43,014 nt of DNA from Gemmatimonas phototrophica (GTDB lineage Bacteria > Gemmatimonadota > Gemmatimonadetes > Gemmatimonadales > Gemmatimonadaceae). Numbering within the stretch: the stretch's first letter is position 1; each line of letters starts with the position of its first letter. The position numbers and the translations under genes are program-made. The notes under the pieces were generated by a model that saw only the letters and a program-made list of their open reading frames with translations, was not told the DNA's origin and did no database searches. The DNA is taken from NCBI GenBank assembly GCA_945870175.1, contig CAMBRJ010000001.1:1-43014 (forward strand), written 5' to 3'. Positions 26,148 to 34,379 of the stretch are shown here, piece after piece.

Positions 26148-27458
26148 CTACTTGGCCGTTGCGGCCTTTTCGACGCGCTCCATCACCCGCAGCAAATTGC
26201 CACCCCAGATCTTCGCGATCTCGTTCTTCGAATATCCGCGGCGCACGAGTTCCGCCGTGACGTTCAATGATTCCGACGCGTTGCGCCAGCCGTCCACGCC
26301 GCCACCGCCGTCGAAATCGGAGCTGATGCCGACGTGGTCGATGCCGATCAGCTTCACTACGTAGTCGATATGATCGGCGAAGTCTTTTACGGTCGCTGGC
26401 GGATCCGACGGATACCGGCGCGCCGTGATGTCTTCCTGCTTTGCGAGATACGCGTTGCGCTTCTCATCAGCCAGCGCCTGGATCTGCGTCTGCTGTGCAC
26501 GACGATCGGTGGCTGAGATGCCGAACTCCGCGCGGAGATCGGTCATGGCGGCGGCGCGCGCCTGTTCGCGCGGTAGGTCGCGCGTGGGATCGCACTTCAC
26601 ATAGCTGTTGAACGCCACGAGCTGGATGACGCCGCCGTTCTTCTTGAGCGCCATAAGCTGCTCGTCGTCCATGTTGCGGCTGTGATTGCAGATCGCGCGC
26701 ACGCCCGAATGCGACGCCATGATCGGCGCCTTCGAGATGGCGAGCGTCTGCAGCATCGACTGCTTTGACGGGTGCGACACGTCGATCATCATGCCGAGGC
26801 GGTTCATCTCGACGATGACCTGCTTGCCGAGTGGGCTGAGGCCGTTGTGCAGCCACACGCCGTCGCGCTCGCCCGTGTTCGAATCGGAGAGCTGGCTGTG
26901 TCCGTTGTGCGCGAGTGACATGTACCGGCCACCGCGAGCGAAGAACTTCTGAACGTTCGTGAGGTCAGCGCCGATGGGGAAGCCGTTCTCGACACCGATA
27001 AAGATCACGCGCTTGCCGGCCGCGTGAATGCGACGTGCATCCGCGGCCGTGTACGCAATCTCGGCGCGTGCTGGCGCGAGCTGTTCGGTGAGACGGTGAA
27101 TCGCGTCGAACTTCTCGAGCGCCTGGGCGTTGGCGCTGGCGAACGCGGCGGCATCGAGCGTTGGAGATTGGCCCACATAGACCACCAGAAACGCTCCCCC
27201 CAGTCCGCCTTCTTCCATCTTGGCGAGATCGACCTGAGTACGCGGCAGCTTCTGCGTGTAGTTCGGTCCGGTGGCCGTGAAGTTGGCCGGCGCGATGTCC
27301 ACGTGCGTATCGATGGACAGCACGGCGGCGTGTACGGCCTTCGCGTTGGCCATCACGGCGGCTTCATCGGTGACCGGCTTACGTCCCTGTGCGCTCAGCA
27401 GGGCTGGCACGGCGACGAATCCAATGGCGGCATACCGCAGAGTGTTTGAGATCGGCAT
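26148..27458 (-). CDS. Secreted membrane-dipeptidase-like metallopeptidase (M19)
   Basis: A 436-residue zinc dipeptidase of family M19, expected to cut dipeptides outside the cytoplasm. The start ATG 27458 gives a cleavable signal (MPISNTLRYAAIGFVAVPAL, cleavage near SAQG). Metal-site motifs are present: SIDTHVDIA (His and Asp), VENGFPIG (bridging Glu), LAHNGHSQLSDS, MIDVSHPSK, MASHSGVRAICNHSRNMDDE, and VGISSDFDGGGG. An upstream open frame to 27557 adds an unlikely leader. The gene ends 23 bases before the shared terminator, convergent with the helicase. The intergenic region upstream (27459-27846) holds a large palindromic repeat rather than a second gene. Its partners are not evident. Confidence 0.93.
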   Translation of the reverse strand: MPISNTLRYAAIGFVAVPALLSAQGRKPVTDEAAVMANAKAVHAAVLSIDTHVDIAPANFTATGPNYTQKLPRTQVDLAKMEEGGLGGAFLVVYVGQSPTLDAAAFASANAQALEKFDAIHRLTEQLAPARAEIAYTAADARRIHAAGKRVIFIGVENGFPIGADLTNVQKFFARGGRYMSLAHNGHSQLSDSNTGERDGVWLHNGLSPLGKQVIVEMNRLGMMIDVSHPSKQSMLQTLAISKAPIMASHSGVRAICNHSRNMDDEQLMALKKNGGVIQLVAFNSYVKCDPTRDLPREQARAAAMTDLRAEFGISATDRRAQQTQIQALADEKRNAYLAKQEDITARRYPSDPPATVKDFADHIDYVVKLIGIDHVGISSDFDGGGGVDGWRNASESLNVTAELVRRGYSKNEIAKIWGGNLLRVMERVEKAATAK

Positions 27459-27614
27459 ATGGCGGAGTATCGGAGGGGACTTCGGGGTAGAGCGAGGAGC
27501 GCTGCTACTAGAGTCTACGCCTATCCGGGCAGACCCGCTGGTGCGGGTGCTCGACATTCTCGATGATCTCGCGGAGAGCTATCGGTTTTAGGACTCAGCG
27601 AACAGCGAACAGCG

Positions 27615-27744
27615 AACTGCAACAGCCAGAACACGGAGATCACGGATAGACGGAAAAAGCACTGATAAGATAAAAAGCGCCGTTCATCTTATCAGTGTTT
27701 TTTCAGTGGGATCCTTTGTCATCCGTGTTCTAGCTGTTGCAGTT
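27615..27744. repeat. Long imperfect palindromic intergenic element
   Basis: Outer arms: AACTGCAACAGCCAGAACAC at 27615 (extending to 27637) pairs with the complement of 27722-27744, 22 of 23 positions matching. Inner arms: CACTGATAAGAT (27660-27671) and ATCTTATCAGTG (27686-27697), followed by T runs on both strands, so it can also act as a terminator for the ABC operon. Flanks carry short direct repeats: AACAGCG copies at 27600-27615 and a 12-base unit GTTGCAGTTGTA at 27737-27766. The rest of the gap (27459-27846) has no gene I can support. It resembles a mobile palindromic repeat of the kind that occurs in many copies. Confidence 0.85.
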
Positions 27745-27846
27745 GTAGTTGCAGTTGTAGTTGCTGATTGCGACGACCACGCGGCGGTTCTTTTGGTTGT
27801 CATGCGCATCCCCTCGTCGAATGTGCGCCGGAGGGACAGGCACACT

Positions 27847-28770
27847 TCATACCAGGCGCCGCGCGCCCCGCTTTCCGGTTACCGCTAACACCACCAGGGT
27901 GAGCACGTAGGGGACGGCGAGGAATAGCTGATACGGTATGCCGCTCCAGCCCATCGACTGGAAGAGCGTCTGCAGCGAGGTCGCGGCACCGAACAGCAAG
28001 GCTCCCGCCGCGACGCCGAGCGGGCGCCACCGTCCCAACACCACGATCGCGATCGCGATAAAACCGCGCCCGGCGGACATCCCCTCCACGAACGTGCCCG
28101 CTTGCGCCAGCACCAGGGTGGCTCCGGCGAGGCCCGCCATCGCGCCAGCAAACAGCACCGCGTACAGCTGAGTTCGCTTTGGCGAGATCCCCGCGGCGAT
28201 CGCGGCCTGTGGGGATTCGCCCACGGCCCGCAGCGCCAGCCCGGCATGGGTTCGTTGCATCCACCACGCCAACAGCGGCGCGATCAGGTACAGCGCATAG
28301 GTCACCACCGGCTGGGCGAAGAAGGCGCGACCGATCACCGGCAACGCCGACAGGACGGGGATGGCGTGCGTGGCGGCCGTAGGGGTGGTCAGCGCCACGC
28401 CGCCCGCGCCGTACACGGTGCGATACACGGTGCCCGTGAGCCCCAGGGCGAAGAGCGTGATCGCCGTGCCCGTGATGATCTGGTCGGCGCGCAGCCCCAC
28501 CGCGAACAGGGCGAACAGCGCCGCGACCAGCAATCCGGCCACGGCTCCGGCGGCAAAGCCTCCACCCACACCGAGTGCACCCGCCGCGATCGTCGCGCTG
28601 AGCGCCCCCGCGATGATCGAGCCTTCGAGACCGATGTTGATCACGCCGGCCCGCTCGCTCACACTCTCGCCCAACGCCGCATACGCCAGTGGCGTCGCGG
28701 TGCGCACCGTGGCCTCCAGCAGGCCAGCGGCGACGGCCAGCGCGCCCACACTCACGGTCACGTCTTGCAT
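27847..28770 (-). CDS. ABC transporter permease, nucleoside-type, second of pair
   Basis: A 307-residue inner-membrane permease of the branched-chain/ribose/nucleoside class (BPD_transp_2 fold). It has about nine hydrophobic segments and the conserved cytoplasmic/loop motif ERAGVINIGLEGSIIAGALS near residue 40, plus AGFVxx-like segment AAGISPKRTQLYAVLFAGAM and EGMSAGRGFIAIAIVVLGRW. The start is ATG at 28770, whose A is the last base of the upstream permease stop (TGATG overlap). The open frame continues upstream to 29346 but that is a shadow of the neighbouring gene. It is the last gene of the operon 33286-27847 and, with the permease at 28770, forms the membrane part of the transporter. Confidence 0.93.
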   Translation of the reverse strand: MQDVTVSVGALAVAAGLLEATVRTATPLAYAALGESVSERAGVINIGLEGSIIAGALSATIAAGALGVGGGFAAGAVAGLLVAALFALFAVGLRADQIITGTAITLFALGLTGTVYRTVYGAGGVALTTPTAATHAIPVLSALPVIGRAFFAQPVVTYALYLIAPLLAWWMQRTHAGLALRAVGESPQAAIAAGISPKRTQLYAVLFAGAMAGLAGATLVLAQAGTFVEGMSAGRGFIAIAIVVLGRWRPLGVAAGALLFGAATSLQTLFQSMGWSGIPYQLFLAVPYVLTLVVLAVTGKRGARRLV

Positions 28771-29816
28771 CAGGTGCCCGTCTCGTCGGCACGCGATGGC
28801 CGCCAGCGGTCGGCCGCCAACACCAGCAGAATCAGCAACGCCTCCACTACCGACACCACGACATTCGGCACGCCGGCATCGCGCTGCATCGCGTTCGCCC
28901 CCGCTTCGAGCGCGCCGAACAGCAGGGCGGTGGCCACGACGCCCAATGGATGCAATCGCGCCAGCAAGGCCACCGCGATCGCCGTGTAACCGTAGCCGGG
29001 CGAGAAGTTTTCGTACAACGCGTAGGTGATGCCGGTGTACTCCACCGAGCCCGCCAATCCCGCCAGCAATCCGCTCACGAGGAACGCGCCGAACATCGTA
29101 CGCGGGACATCGATGCCACCGGCACTGGCCGCCGCGGTTGGGGTGGTCCCCACCGCGCGTATCCGGAATCCGCTGGCCGTACGGCGCAGCCACCACCACA
29201 CCGCGATCGCCACCACCACCACGAGCAGGACACCGGCGTGCAGGCGTGTGCCCTCGAGCAGCACCGGCATTTGCAATTCTGGAGCGAGTGTCACCGACTG
29301 TGGATTCACACGCGCGGGTTCCTGCAATGGACCACGCACCAGCCACCCTGTGAGATACTGCGCCACGAAATTGAGCATGATCGTGCTAATCACTTCCAGC
29401 ACGCCGAATCGCAGACGCAAGGCGCCCGCGATCGCAGCCCACGCACCACCCGCGATCGCCCCCGCGCCCAACATCACCGGAATGCCGATGAACCACGGAA
29501 CCCCACCAAGCGTGCCGCTGATTGCCGTGGCCGCCGCTGCACCCACCAGCAACTGTCCCTCGGCTCCGATATTCAGAATGCCGGCACGGAACGCTACCGA
29601 TACCGCGAGGCCAGCCAGGGCCAACGGAACCATGCGTACGATCGTGGCCGACGTGATCGCGTAATACGACCCGAATGCGCCGCGCACCAGCGCCGACAAG
29701 GCGGGGATGACCTCGTGTCCGGTCGCGATCAATAGCACGGCCAGCATTCCGAGTGCGACCGCCAGCAGCACCAGCACGCGTGCCGTCGTCGCCGCGAACG
29801 AGCGTAGGGCCGTCAT
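28770..29816 (-). CDS. ABC transporter permease, nucleoside-type, first of pair
   Basis: A 348-residue inner-membrane permease of the same class as its neighbour. It contains VAFRAGILNIGAEGQLLVGA near residue 80, the conserved loop of the group, about nine or ten membrane segments, and ENFSPGYGYTAIAVALLARL in the C-terminal half, parallel to the equivalent region of the second permease. Start ATG at 29816 overlaps the ATPase stop as ATGA; its own stop overlaps the next start as TGATG, showing tight translational coupling. Substrate is inferred from the BMP-type binding protein of the same operon. Confidence 0.94.
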   Translation of the reverse strand: MTALRSFAATTARVLVLLAVALGMLAVLLIATGHEVIPALSALVRGAFGSYYAITSATIVRMVPLALAGLAVSVAFRAGILNIGAEGQLLVGAAAATAISGTLGGVPWFIGIPVMLGAGAIAGGAWAAIAGALRLRFGVLEVISTIMLNFVAQYLTGWLVRGPLQEPARVNPQSVTLAPELQMPVLLEGTRLHAGVLLVVVVAIAVWWWLRRTASGFRIRAVGTTPTAAASAGGIDVPRTMFGAFLVSGLLAGLAGSVEYTGITYALYENFSPGYGYTAIAVALLARLHPLGVVATALLFGALEAGANAMQRDAGVPNVVVSVVEALLILLVLAADRWRPSRADETGT

Positions 29817-31375
29817 GCGTCTATCCCGGCCGGCATGTCGGCACTGACGACGGCGGCGCCACTCAACATCGCGCGACCGAGTGCGTCGCGATCCTTCGCG
29901 CTCTCGAGCAAGGTGCCGTCGTGCATCGCGAACACGCGATCGGCCAACAGCACTACTTCATCGAGATCACTGCTGTACACCACCACCGCCATGCCCGCGT
30001 CGCGCGCCTCCCGCAGCGCCCGATGCACCGCGTCGGTGGCCACGAAGTCCAAGCCGCGTGACGGATTCTCGACCACGAGCGCCTCGCCGGCCGCCTCAAG
30101 TTCACGTCCGAGCACGAGCTTCTGCTGGTTGCCGCCGGAGAGGGTTCTCGCCACGGCGTCGGCGCCCGCGGCGCGCACATCGAATCGGTGCAGCATGGCC
30201 GCTGTGCGCGCGCGAAACGCGTTCCAGTCGATCACCCCGCGTCGTGCGCCGGCGCCCTCTAGGGCCGTGTTCTCGAACAGCGGCGCATCGAGCAGCAGGG
30301 CATCGCGATGACGATCTTCCGGCACAAATCCCACGCGCGCGGGAATGACACGGCGGCCTGCTGTTGGTGAGCGGCGCCCGGCCAGCACGCGCAACAGTTC
30401 GTGCTGCCCCGCACCTTCCACGGCGCCGATCCCGACGATCTCGCCGGCGCGCACCTGCAGCGTGGCCGATCGCACGCGGTCCACGCCGTTGGCATCGCGC
30501 ACCGATACCGCATCGAGCGCGAGCACGATCGACCGCGCGCTGACAACGGCGTCGGGCGGCCCCACGCTGAGCGCCGCATGCGGTGTGTCTCGAGTGTCGC
30601 TGTCAGTGCGCACCTCGGCCGTGCGCACCTCGGCCGTTCGCACCGTGGCACCGCCCAGCATCGCATCGGCCACCCGCGCCTGATCGGTGTCGCGTGCCGG
30701 CGTGGTGAGCACAGTCCGTCCGCGGTGCAGCACGGTGATGTCGTCGGCTACCGCGAGCGCATCGCGCAACTTGTGCGTGATGAGTACCACCGAATTGCCG
30801 GCATCCGCATACCCGCGCATCCAGCGCAGCAACTCGGCGGCCTCGGTCGGCGCCAGCACCGCCGTGGGCTCGTCGAGAATGAGCAACGTCACGTCACGGG
30901 CGAGCGCCTTCACGATTTCGCAGCGCTGCTGCGCACCGACCGGTACGTCCTGCACGCGGGCGTTCGGGTCGAGAACGAGTCCCGCCCGTGCGGCAACGTC
31001 GCGCACCCGATCCGCCGTCTGCTGCGGATCGAACCCGCCATGTCCGCCGAGTGCGATGTTCTCGGCCACGGTCATACTGGGCACCAGCGTGAAATGCTGG
31101 TGCACCATGCCGATGCCGTGCGCCAACGCATCGGCCGGCGACCGCATCGTGATCGGCGCGCCGCGCCAGTGCATCTCGCCCTGCTGTGCGCGCAACAGTC
31201 CGAAGACCACGCGCATGAGCGTTGTCTTGCCGGCGCCGTTCTCTCCCAGTAGCGCATGCACGCTGCCGGCGCGGACCTGGAGCGCCGCGCCGTCGAGCGC
31301 GCGCATGCGGCCGAACGTGTGCGTGATGCCGTCGAGCGAGAGGAGTACGGCGCCCGTCGGCGTAGTCGTCACCAT
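29813..31375 (-). CDS. ABC transporter ATP-binding protein with two nucleotide-binding domains
   Basis: A 520-residue fused ATPase of the sugar/nucleoside type. Domain 1 (about 10-235): Walker A LLGENGAGKTTLMRVV, signature DVPVGAQQRCEIVKALARDV and Walker B LLILDEPTAVLAPTEAAELL. Domain 2 (about 275-510): the Walker A position reads GIGAVEGAGQHEL, lacking the lysine, as is usual in this class; signature TLSGGNQQKLVLGREL is canonical and Walker B is VENPSRGLDFVA. Thus one domain probably does most hydrolysis. The linker between domains carries a 15-base tandem repeat (30606-30644), translated as VRTAEVRTAEVRT. It powers the two permeases downstream. Start ATG 31375; 27 bases after the Nif3-like gene. 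Confidence 0.95.
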   Translation of the reverse strand: MVTTTPTGAVLLSLDGITHTFGRMRALDGAALQVRAGSVHALLGENGAGKTTLMRVVFGLLRAQQGEMHWRGAPITMRSPADALAHGIGMVHQHFTLVPSMTVAENIALGGHGGFDPQQTADRVRDVAARAGLVLDPNARVQDVPVGAQQRCEIVKALARDVTLLILDEPTAVLAPTEAAELLRWMRGYADAGNSVVLITHKLRDALAVADDITVLHRGRTVLTTPARDTDQARVADAMLGGATVRTAEVRTAEVRTDSDTRDTPHAALSVGPPDAVVSARSIVLALDAVSVRDANGVDRVRSATLQVRAGEIVGIGAVEGAGQHELLRVLAGRRSPTAGRRVIPARVGFVPEDRHRDALLLDAPLFENTALEGAGARRGVIDWNAFRARTAAMLHRFDVRAAGADAVARTLSGGNQQKLVLGRELEAAGEALVVENPSRGLDFVATDAVHRALREARDAGMAVVVYSSDLDEVVLLADRVFAMHDGTLLESAKDRDALGRAMLSGAAVVSADMPAGIDA

Positions 31376-31378
31376 CGC

Positions 31379-31421
31379 GTGGGGATCACGATCCTGTGGG
31401 GATCACGATCCCGTGGGGAGG
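31379..31421 (+). repeat. 17-base tandem repeat between nif3-like gene and ABC ATPase gene
   Basis: GTGGGGATCACGATCC plus one variable base (T or C) occurs at 31379-31395 and 31396-31412, followed by GTGGGGAGG. It contains the stop codon of the Nif3-like gene (31403-31405). It spans the 27-base space to the ATPase start and could influence initiation of that gene or arise by slippage. Confidence 0.85.
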
Positions 31422-32239
31422 TGCAGGAACGTCCAAGGGAGTCCGAAGCGCGTTTCGAGGAACGCACCGAGCGCTTGGACGCCAAGCGTCTCCGTGGCAT
31501 AGTGCCCGGCATACACGACACAGAGGTCGTGCTCCATGGCATCGACCGTGGTGTGGTGCGGTCCCTCACCCACGATAAGCGTATCGACGCCGCGCTCACG
31601 GGCTTCACGCAGTGTCTCGGAGGAGGCGCCGCCGCCGGTGCAGATCGCCCACCGATGCGTGCGACGGCCCTGCGCCGGAATTGACGTCCGCACATTACCG
31701 CCGTAGCGGGCCGAGAAGGCCTGGACGCGACTGACCACGTCGTCGGTGGGCTCGTTGGCCGTGCCGGTGACTCCGATGTCTACCGTTTTGAAGCGAGCGA
31801 AGCCACCATCGGGAGTCAGTCCCAATGCCTGGGCCAATCGCACGTTGTTGCCATGTTCGGCGTGCAGATCGAGCGGCAGATGCGACGCATACACCGCCAG
31901 TCCGTTGGCGAGTATCGAGCGGAACTTCTCGTACGGCATCCCGACCAGCGGTTGCACGCCGCTCCAGAACAGCCCGTGGTGCACGATAAGGAGGTCGGCC
32001 CCCGAGATCACCGCTTCGGCAATCGCAGCCCGCGAGGCATCGACCGCCACCGCGACGCGATGCACGGTGCCGGGGTTGGCGACTTGAAGGCCGTTCACTG
32101 CGCCCGGATAGTCGGGGATGTCACGGGTGCGCAGCTCGGCGTCGAGCGCCGACACGATGTCGCGCAGCGGCACGGATGGCAGGGCGCTGCCGTTCCCGCT
32201 GGCCGCGGTGAGAATGCGATCGGTCGCTGGCGTGGACAT
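31403..32239 (-). CDS. Nif3-like dinuclear metal centre protein (DUF34/YbgI family)
   Basis: A 278-residue cytoplasmic protein with the metal-ligand motifs of the Nif3/YbgI family: DYPGAVNGLQVANPG near residue 42, LLIVHHGLFWSG near 83, VYASHLPLDLHAEHGN near 115, and C-terminal VGEGPHHTTVDAMEH and VVYAGHYATETLGV. Members form toroidal hexamers with two metals per subunit; their biochemical role is unsettled. It lies 3 bases after the BMP-type lipoprotein gene and 27 before the ABC ATPase gene, so it is in the middle of a transporter operon. Whether it acts on the imported substrate is unknown. ATG 32239 is the start. Confidence 0.92.
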   Translation of the reverse strand: MSTPATDRILTAASGNGSALPSVPLRDIVSALDAELRTRDIPDYPGAVNGLQVANPGTVHRVAVAVDASRAAIAEAVISGADLLIVHHGLFWSGVQPLVGMPYEKFRSILANGLAVYASHLPLDLHAEHGNNVRLAQALGLTPDGGFARFKTVDIGVTGTANEPTDDVVSRVQAFSARYGGNVRTSIPAQGRRTHRWAICTGGGASSETLREARERGVDTLIVGEGPHHTTVDAMEHDLCVVYAGHYATETLGVQALGAFLETRFGLPWTFLHLPTGS

Positions 32240-32242
32240 GGG

Positions 32243-33286
32243 TTACTTCGCGGGTGGCAGAGGCTTCGCGCTGTCCGTGCCGTGCAGCAGGTCGGCGAGT
32301 CCGGTGAAGGTGCCGGCCTTGAGCAGCACGCCAACAGAATCACTGGCCGCGATCGCGGCGGCGGGTACGCGATCGCGCAGGGTGGGATTTACGACCAGCC
32401 GTACCACGTCATCCTTCACACCGAGGTTGATCACGCGTCCCGTGAAGGTGCCGGCCTGCACTTCGCGCGCAAGCATGAGAAACGCTTTCGGCAAATCGAT
32501 CACGACGCTGGCAATGATGACGTCGGGGGCAACGCTGTTCTGGTCCGCGTTCGTACCGAAGGCGAGGATCTTTTTCTCGCGCGCCGCCTGAAACACTCCC
32601 AGACCGGCGGCGTCGGCGTTCTGAAAAATGATGTCGACTCCCTGCGCGATCTGGGCCAATGCCTGTTCCTTGCCGGCGCTCACGTCTTCCCAGTTGCCGA
32701 TGTACGACGTGATGACGCTGACCTTCGCGTTGACGGACTTGGCGCCGCGCTCGAAGGCGAGAAAACTGGTCTTCACCGGCGGCAATTCGGTGCCGGCAAT
32801 GAGACCGATTTTGTTCGTCTTGGTCATCGCGCCGGCGATCATGCCCGCCTGATACGACGCTTCTTCGAACGCGAAGGCGATGCCGGCGACGTTGGGCGCG
32901 GTTACCCGGCCCGAGGTGATGGCGTAGTTCGTCTTCGGGTAGCCGGGCGCCACGCGGGTGGCGGCCTCTTGGTACTCGAAGCCATTGCCGATCACGAGGT
33001 CATATCCCTGCGCCCCATACTGCCGGAAGTTCTCGTCGAATTCAGCCGGCGTTTTGGTCTGGATGTGCGACGTTGCTGCGCCCAGCGAATCACGGATCGC
33101 GAGCAGCCCTTCGTGCGCGATGCCGTTCCATGACTTGTCCGAGATCGGGCCGGGGGTGAGCAGCGCCACCCGCATCTTCTTGACGCCGGTGGAATCGGCG
33201 GTCGTACCGGTCTTCTCCCCTCCGCAGGCAACGAGGAGACTGAGCAGGGCGCCCGCAGTAACGCGGGCGAAGCGTATCGTATACAT
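32243..33286 (-). CDS. BMP-family substrate-binding lipoprotein of an ABC transporter
   Basis: A 347-residue lipoprotein of the BMP/PnrA-Med type, which in other bacteria bind purine nucleosides. Signal MYTIRFARVTAGALLSLLVA followed by C fits a lipobox (LLVAC, then GGEK). Conserved family pieces: MRVALLTPGPISDKSWNGIA (the DKSWN type substrate motif), YDLVIGNGFEYQEAA, IAFAFEEASYQAGMIAGAMT, and VDIIFQNADAAGLGVFQAAR. The start is ATG 33286; the frame extends 69 bases further. It is the first gene of the operon (BMP, Nif3-like, ATPase, permease, permease). Nucleoside binding is inferred from the family and from the operon's permease type. Confidence 0.93.
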   Translation of the reverse strand: MYTIRFARVTAGALLSLLVACGGEKTGTTADSTGVKKMRVALLTPGPISDKSWNGIAHEGLLAIRDSLGAATSHIQTKTPAEFDENFRQYGAQGYDLVIGNGFEYQEAATRVAPGYPKTNYAITSGRVTAPNVAGIAFAFEEASYQAGMIAGAMTKTNKIGLIAGTELPPVKTSFLAFERGAKSVNAKVSVITSYIGNWEDVSAGKEQALAQIAQGVDIIFQNADAAGLGVFQAAREKKILAFGTNADQNSVAPDVIIASVVIDLPKAFLMLAREVQAGTFTGRVINLGVKDDVVRLVVNPTLRDRVPAAAIAASDSVGVLLKAGTFTGLADLLHGTDSAKPLPPAK

Positions 33287-33366
33287 GAAGGTATCCTTGC
33301 GGATGTTTAGTCGCGTTGATGCGTCAATAGTGGCGCTTTCATGGCACATAAACACCCGAACTTTAG

Positions 33367-34347
33367 CTAGTCGAGTGAGACGCCAAGAAGGTCGAGCAGG
33401 CGCTCAAGATCATCGTTGGAGAAGAACGCGATGCGGACTTCGCCTTTGTCCTTGGCTGATAGCTGAATGGACACGCCCGTCTGGAGTTTCCGACGCAGGC
33501 GCTCTTCGATCTGGCGTACGGTGGCGGCCGAGGCGCCGGCGGGAATGACGTTTTGGTCCTCCGGCTGCTTCTTCCCGGCGGCCGGGGGTTTGGGGCGACC
33601 GGCCTGCACGCGACGCTCGACTTCGCGGACGGAGAGCCCGCCATCGATGATACTGCGGGCCATGTCTACGATCGCGCGTTCAGTGGCGAGCGGGAGCAGG
33701 GCTCTGGCGTGTCCGGCGGTGAGCTGTTTCTCCTGCAACATCCGTCGCACCGAGGCCGGGAGCTGGCGGAGGCGGAGGGCATTGGCGACGGTCGAGCGAT
33801 CCTTTCCGACGACGTCGGCGACTTCCTGGTTGTTGAGCTGGAATTCGTCGACGAGTCGCTGGTAGCCGTCGGCCTCTTCGATCGGGTCGAGGTCGGCGCG
33901 CTGGAGGTTCTCGATCATCGCCAACACGAGCAGCGTCTTGTCGTCGACGGTTTTCACGAGCGCGGGGATCTCGGTCCAGCCCAAGCGAGACGCGGCGCGG
34001 AAACGGCGCTCGCCGGCGATCAGCTCGTAGCCGGCGCCATTCGGGGCAGGGCGGACGGTGATGGGCTGGAGCAGACCGTTGATCCGCAAACTCGCTTCGA
34101 GGTCGGCCAGTTCTTCAGGCCGGAATTCTTGACGCGGCTGATAGGGATTGGCGCGAATTTGCGACAGCTTGAGCGTGCGAAGCGGGGACTCTTCGTGCTC
34201 GACGTCGGGCACCGCGGCGGCACTACTGCGTGCGCCCGTGGCGCCTGTGTCAGCGGCAGCGGGTTTCGGCGCGTCTTTCGGGCTGTCGCGTCGGGCAAGC
34301 AGGGCATCGAGGCCGCGTCCGAGGCGGCGAGGGGGTTCAGGCGTCAT
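33367..34347 (-). CDS. parB: Chromosome partitioning protein ParB
   Basis: ParB loads at parS and spreads as a CTP-dependent clamp to form the partition complex. The 326-residue product has the N-terminal ParA-stimulating RRLGRGLDALLARR, the CTP-binding domain with IRANPYQPRQEFRPEELADL, ITVRPAPNGAGYELIAGERRFRA (split here across the GERRFRA motif) and ENLQRADLDPIEEADGYQRL, then a helix-turn-helix (NNQEVADVVGKDRSTVANAL) and a C-terminal dimerisation domain after a Lys/Pro linker. ATG 34347 is the start. It follows parA after 32 bases and ends 80 bases before the BMP-type operon on the same strand. Confidence 0.96.
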   Translation of the reverse strand: MTPEPPRRLGRGLDALLARRDSPKDAPKPAAADTGATGARSSAAAVPDVEHEESPLRTLKLSQIRANPYQPRQEFRPEELADLEASLRINGLLQPITVRPAPNGAGYELIAGERRFRAASRLGWTEIPALVKTVDDKTLLVLAMIENLQRADLDPIEEADGYQRLVDEFQLNNQEVADVVGKDRSTVANALRLRQLPASVRRMLQEKQLTAGHARALLPLATERAIVDMARSIIDGGLSVREVERRVQAGRPKPPAAGKKQPEDQNVIPAGASAATVRQIEERLRRKLQTGVSIQLSAKDKGEVRIAFFSNDDLERLLDLLGVSLD

Positions 34348-34379
34348 AAATGCTACGTAAGTGCTTGATACAATGAATG

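Noticed and set aside
31853..33133. Plus-strand open frame of 426 codons opposite the Nif3-like and BMP-type genes
   Set aside because: Antisense shadow; both minus-strand genes have clear family motifs.
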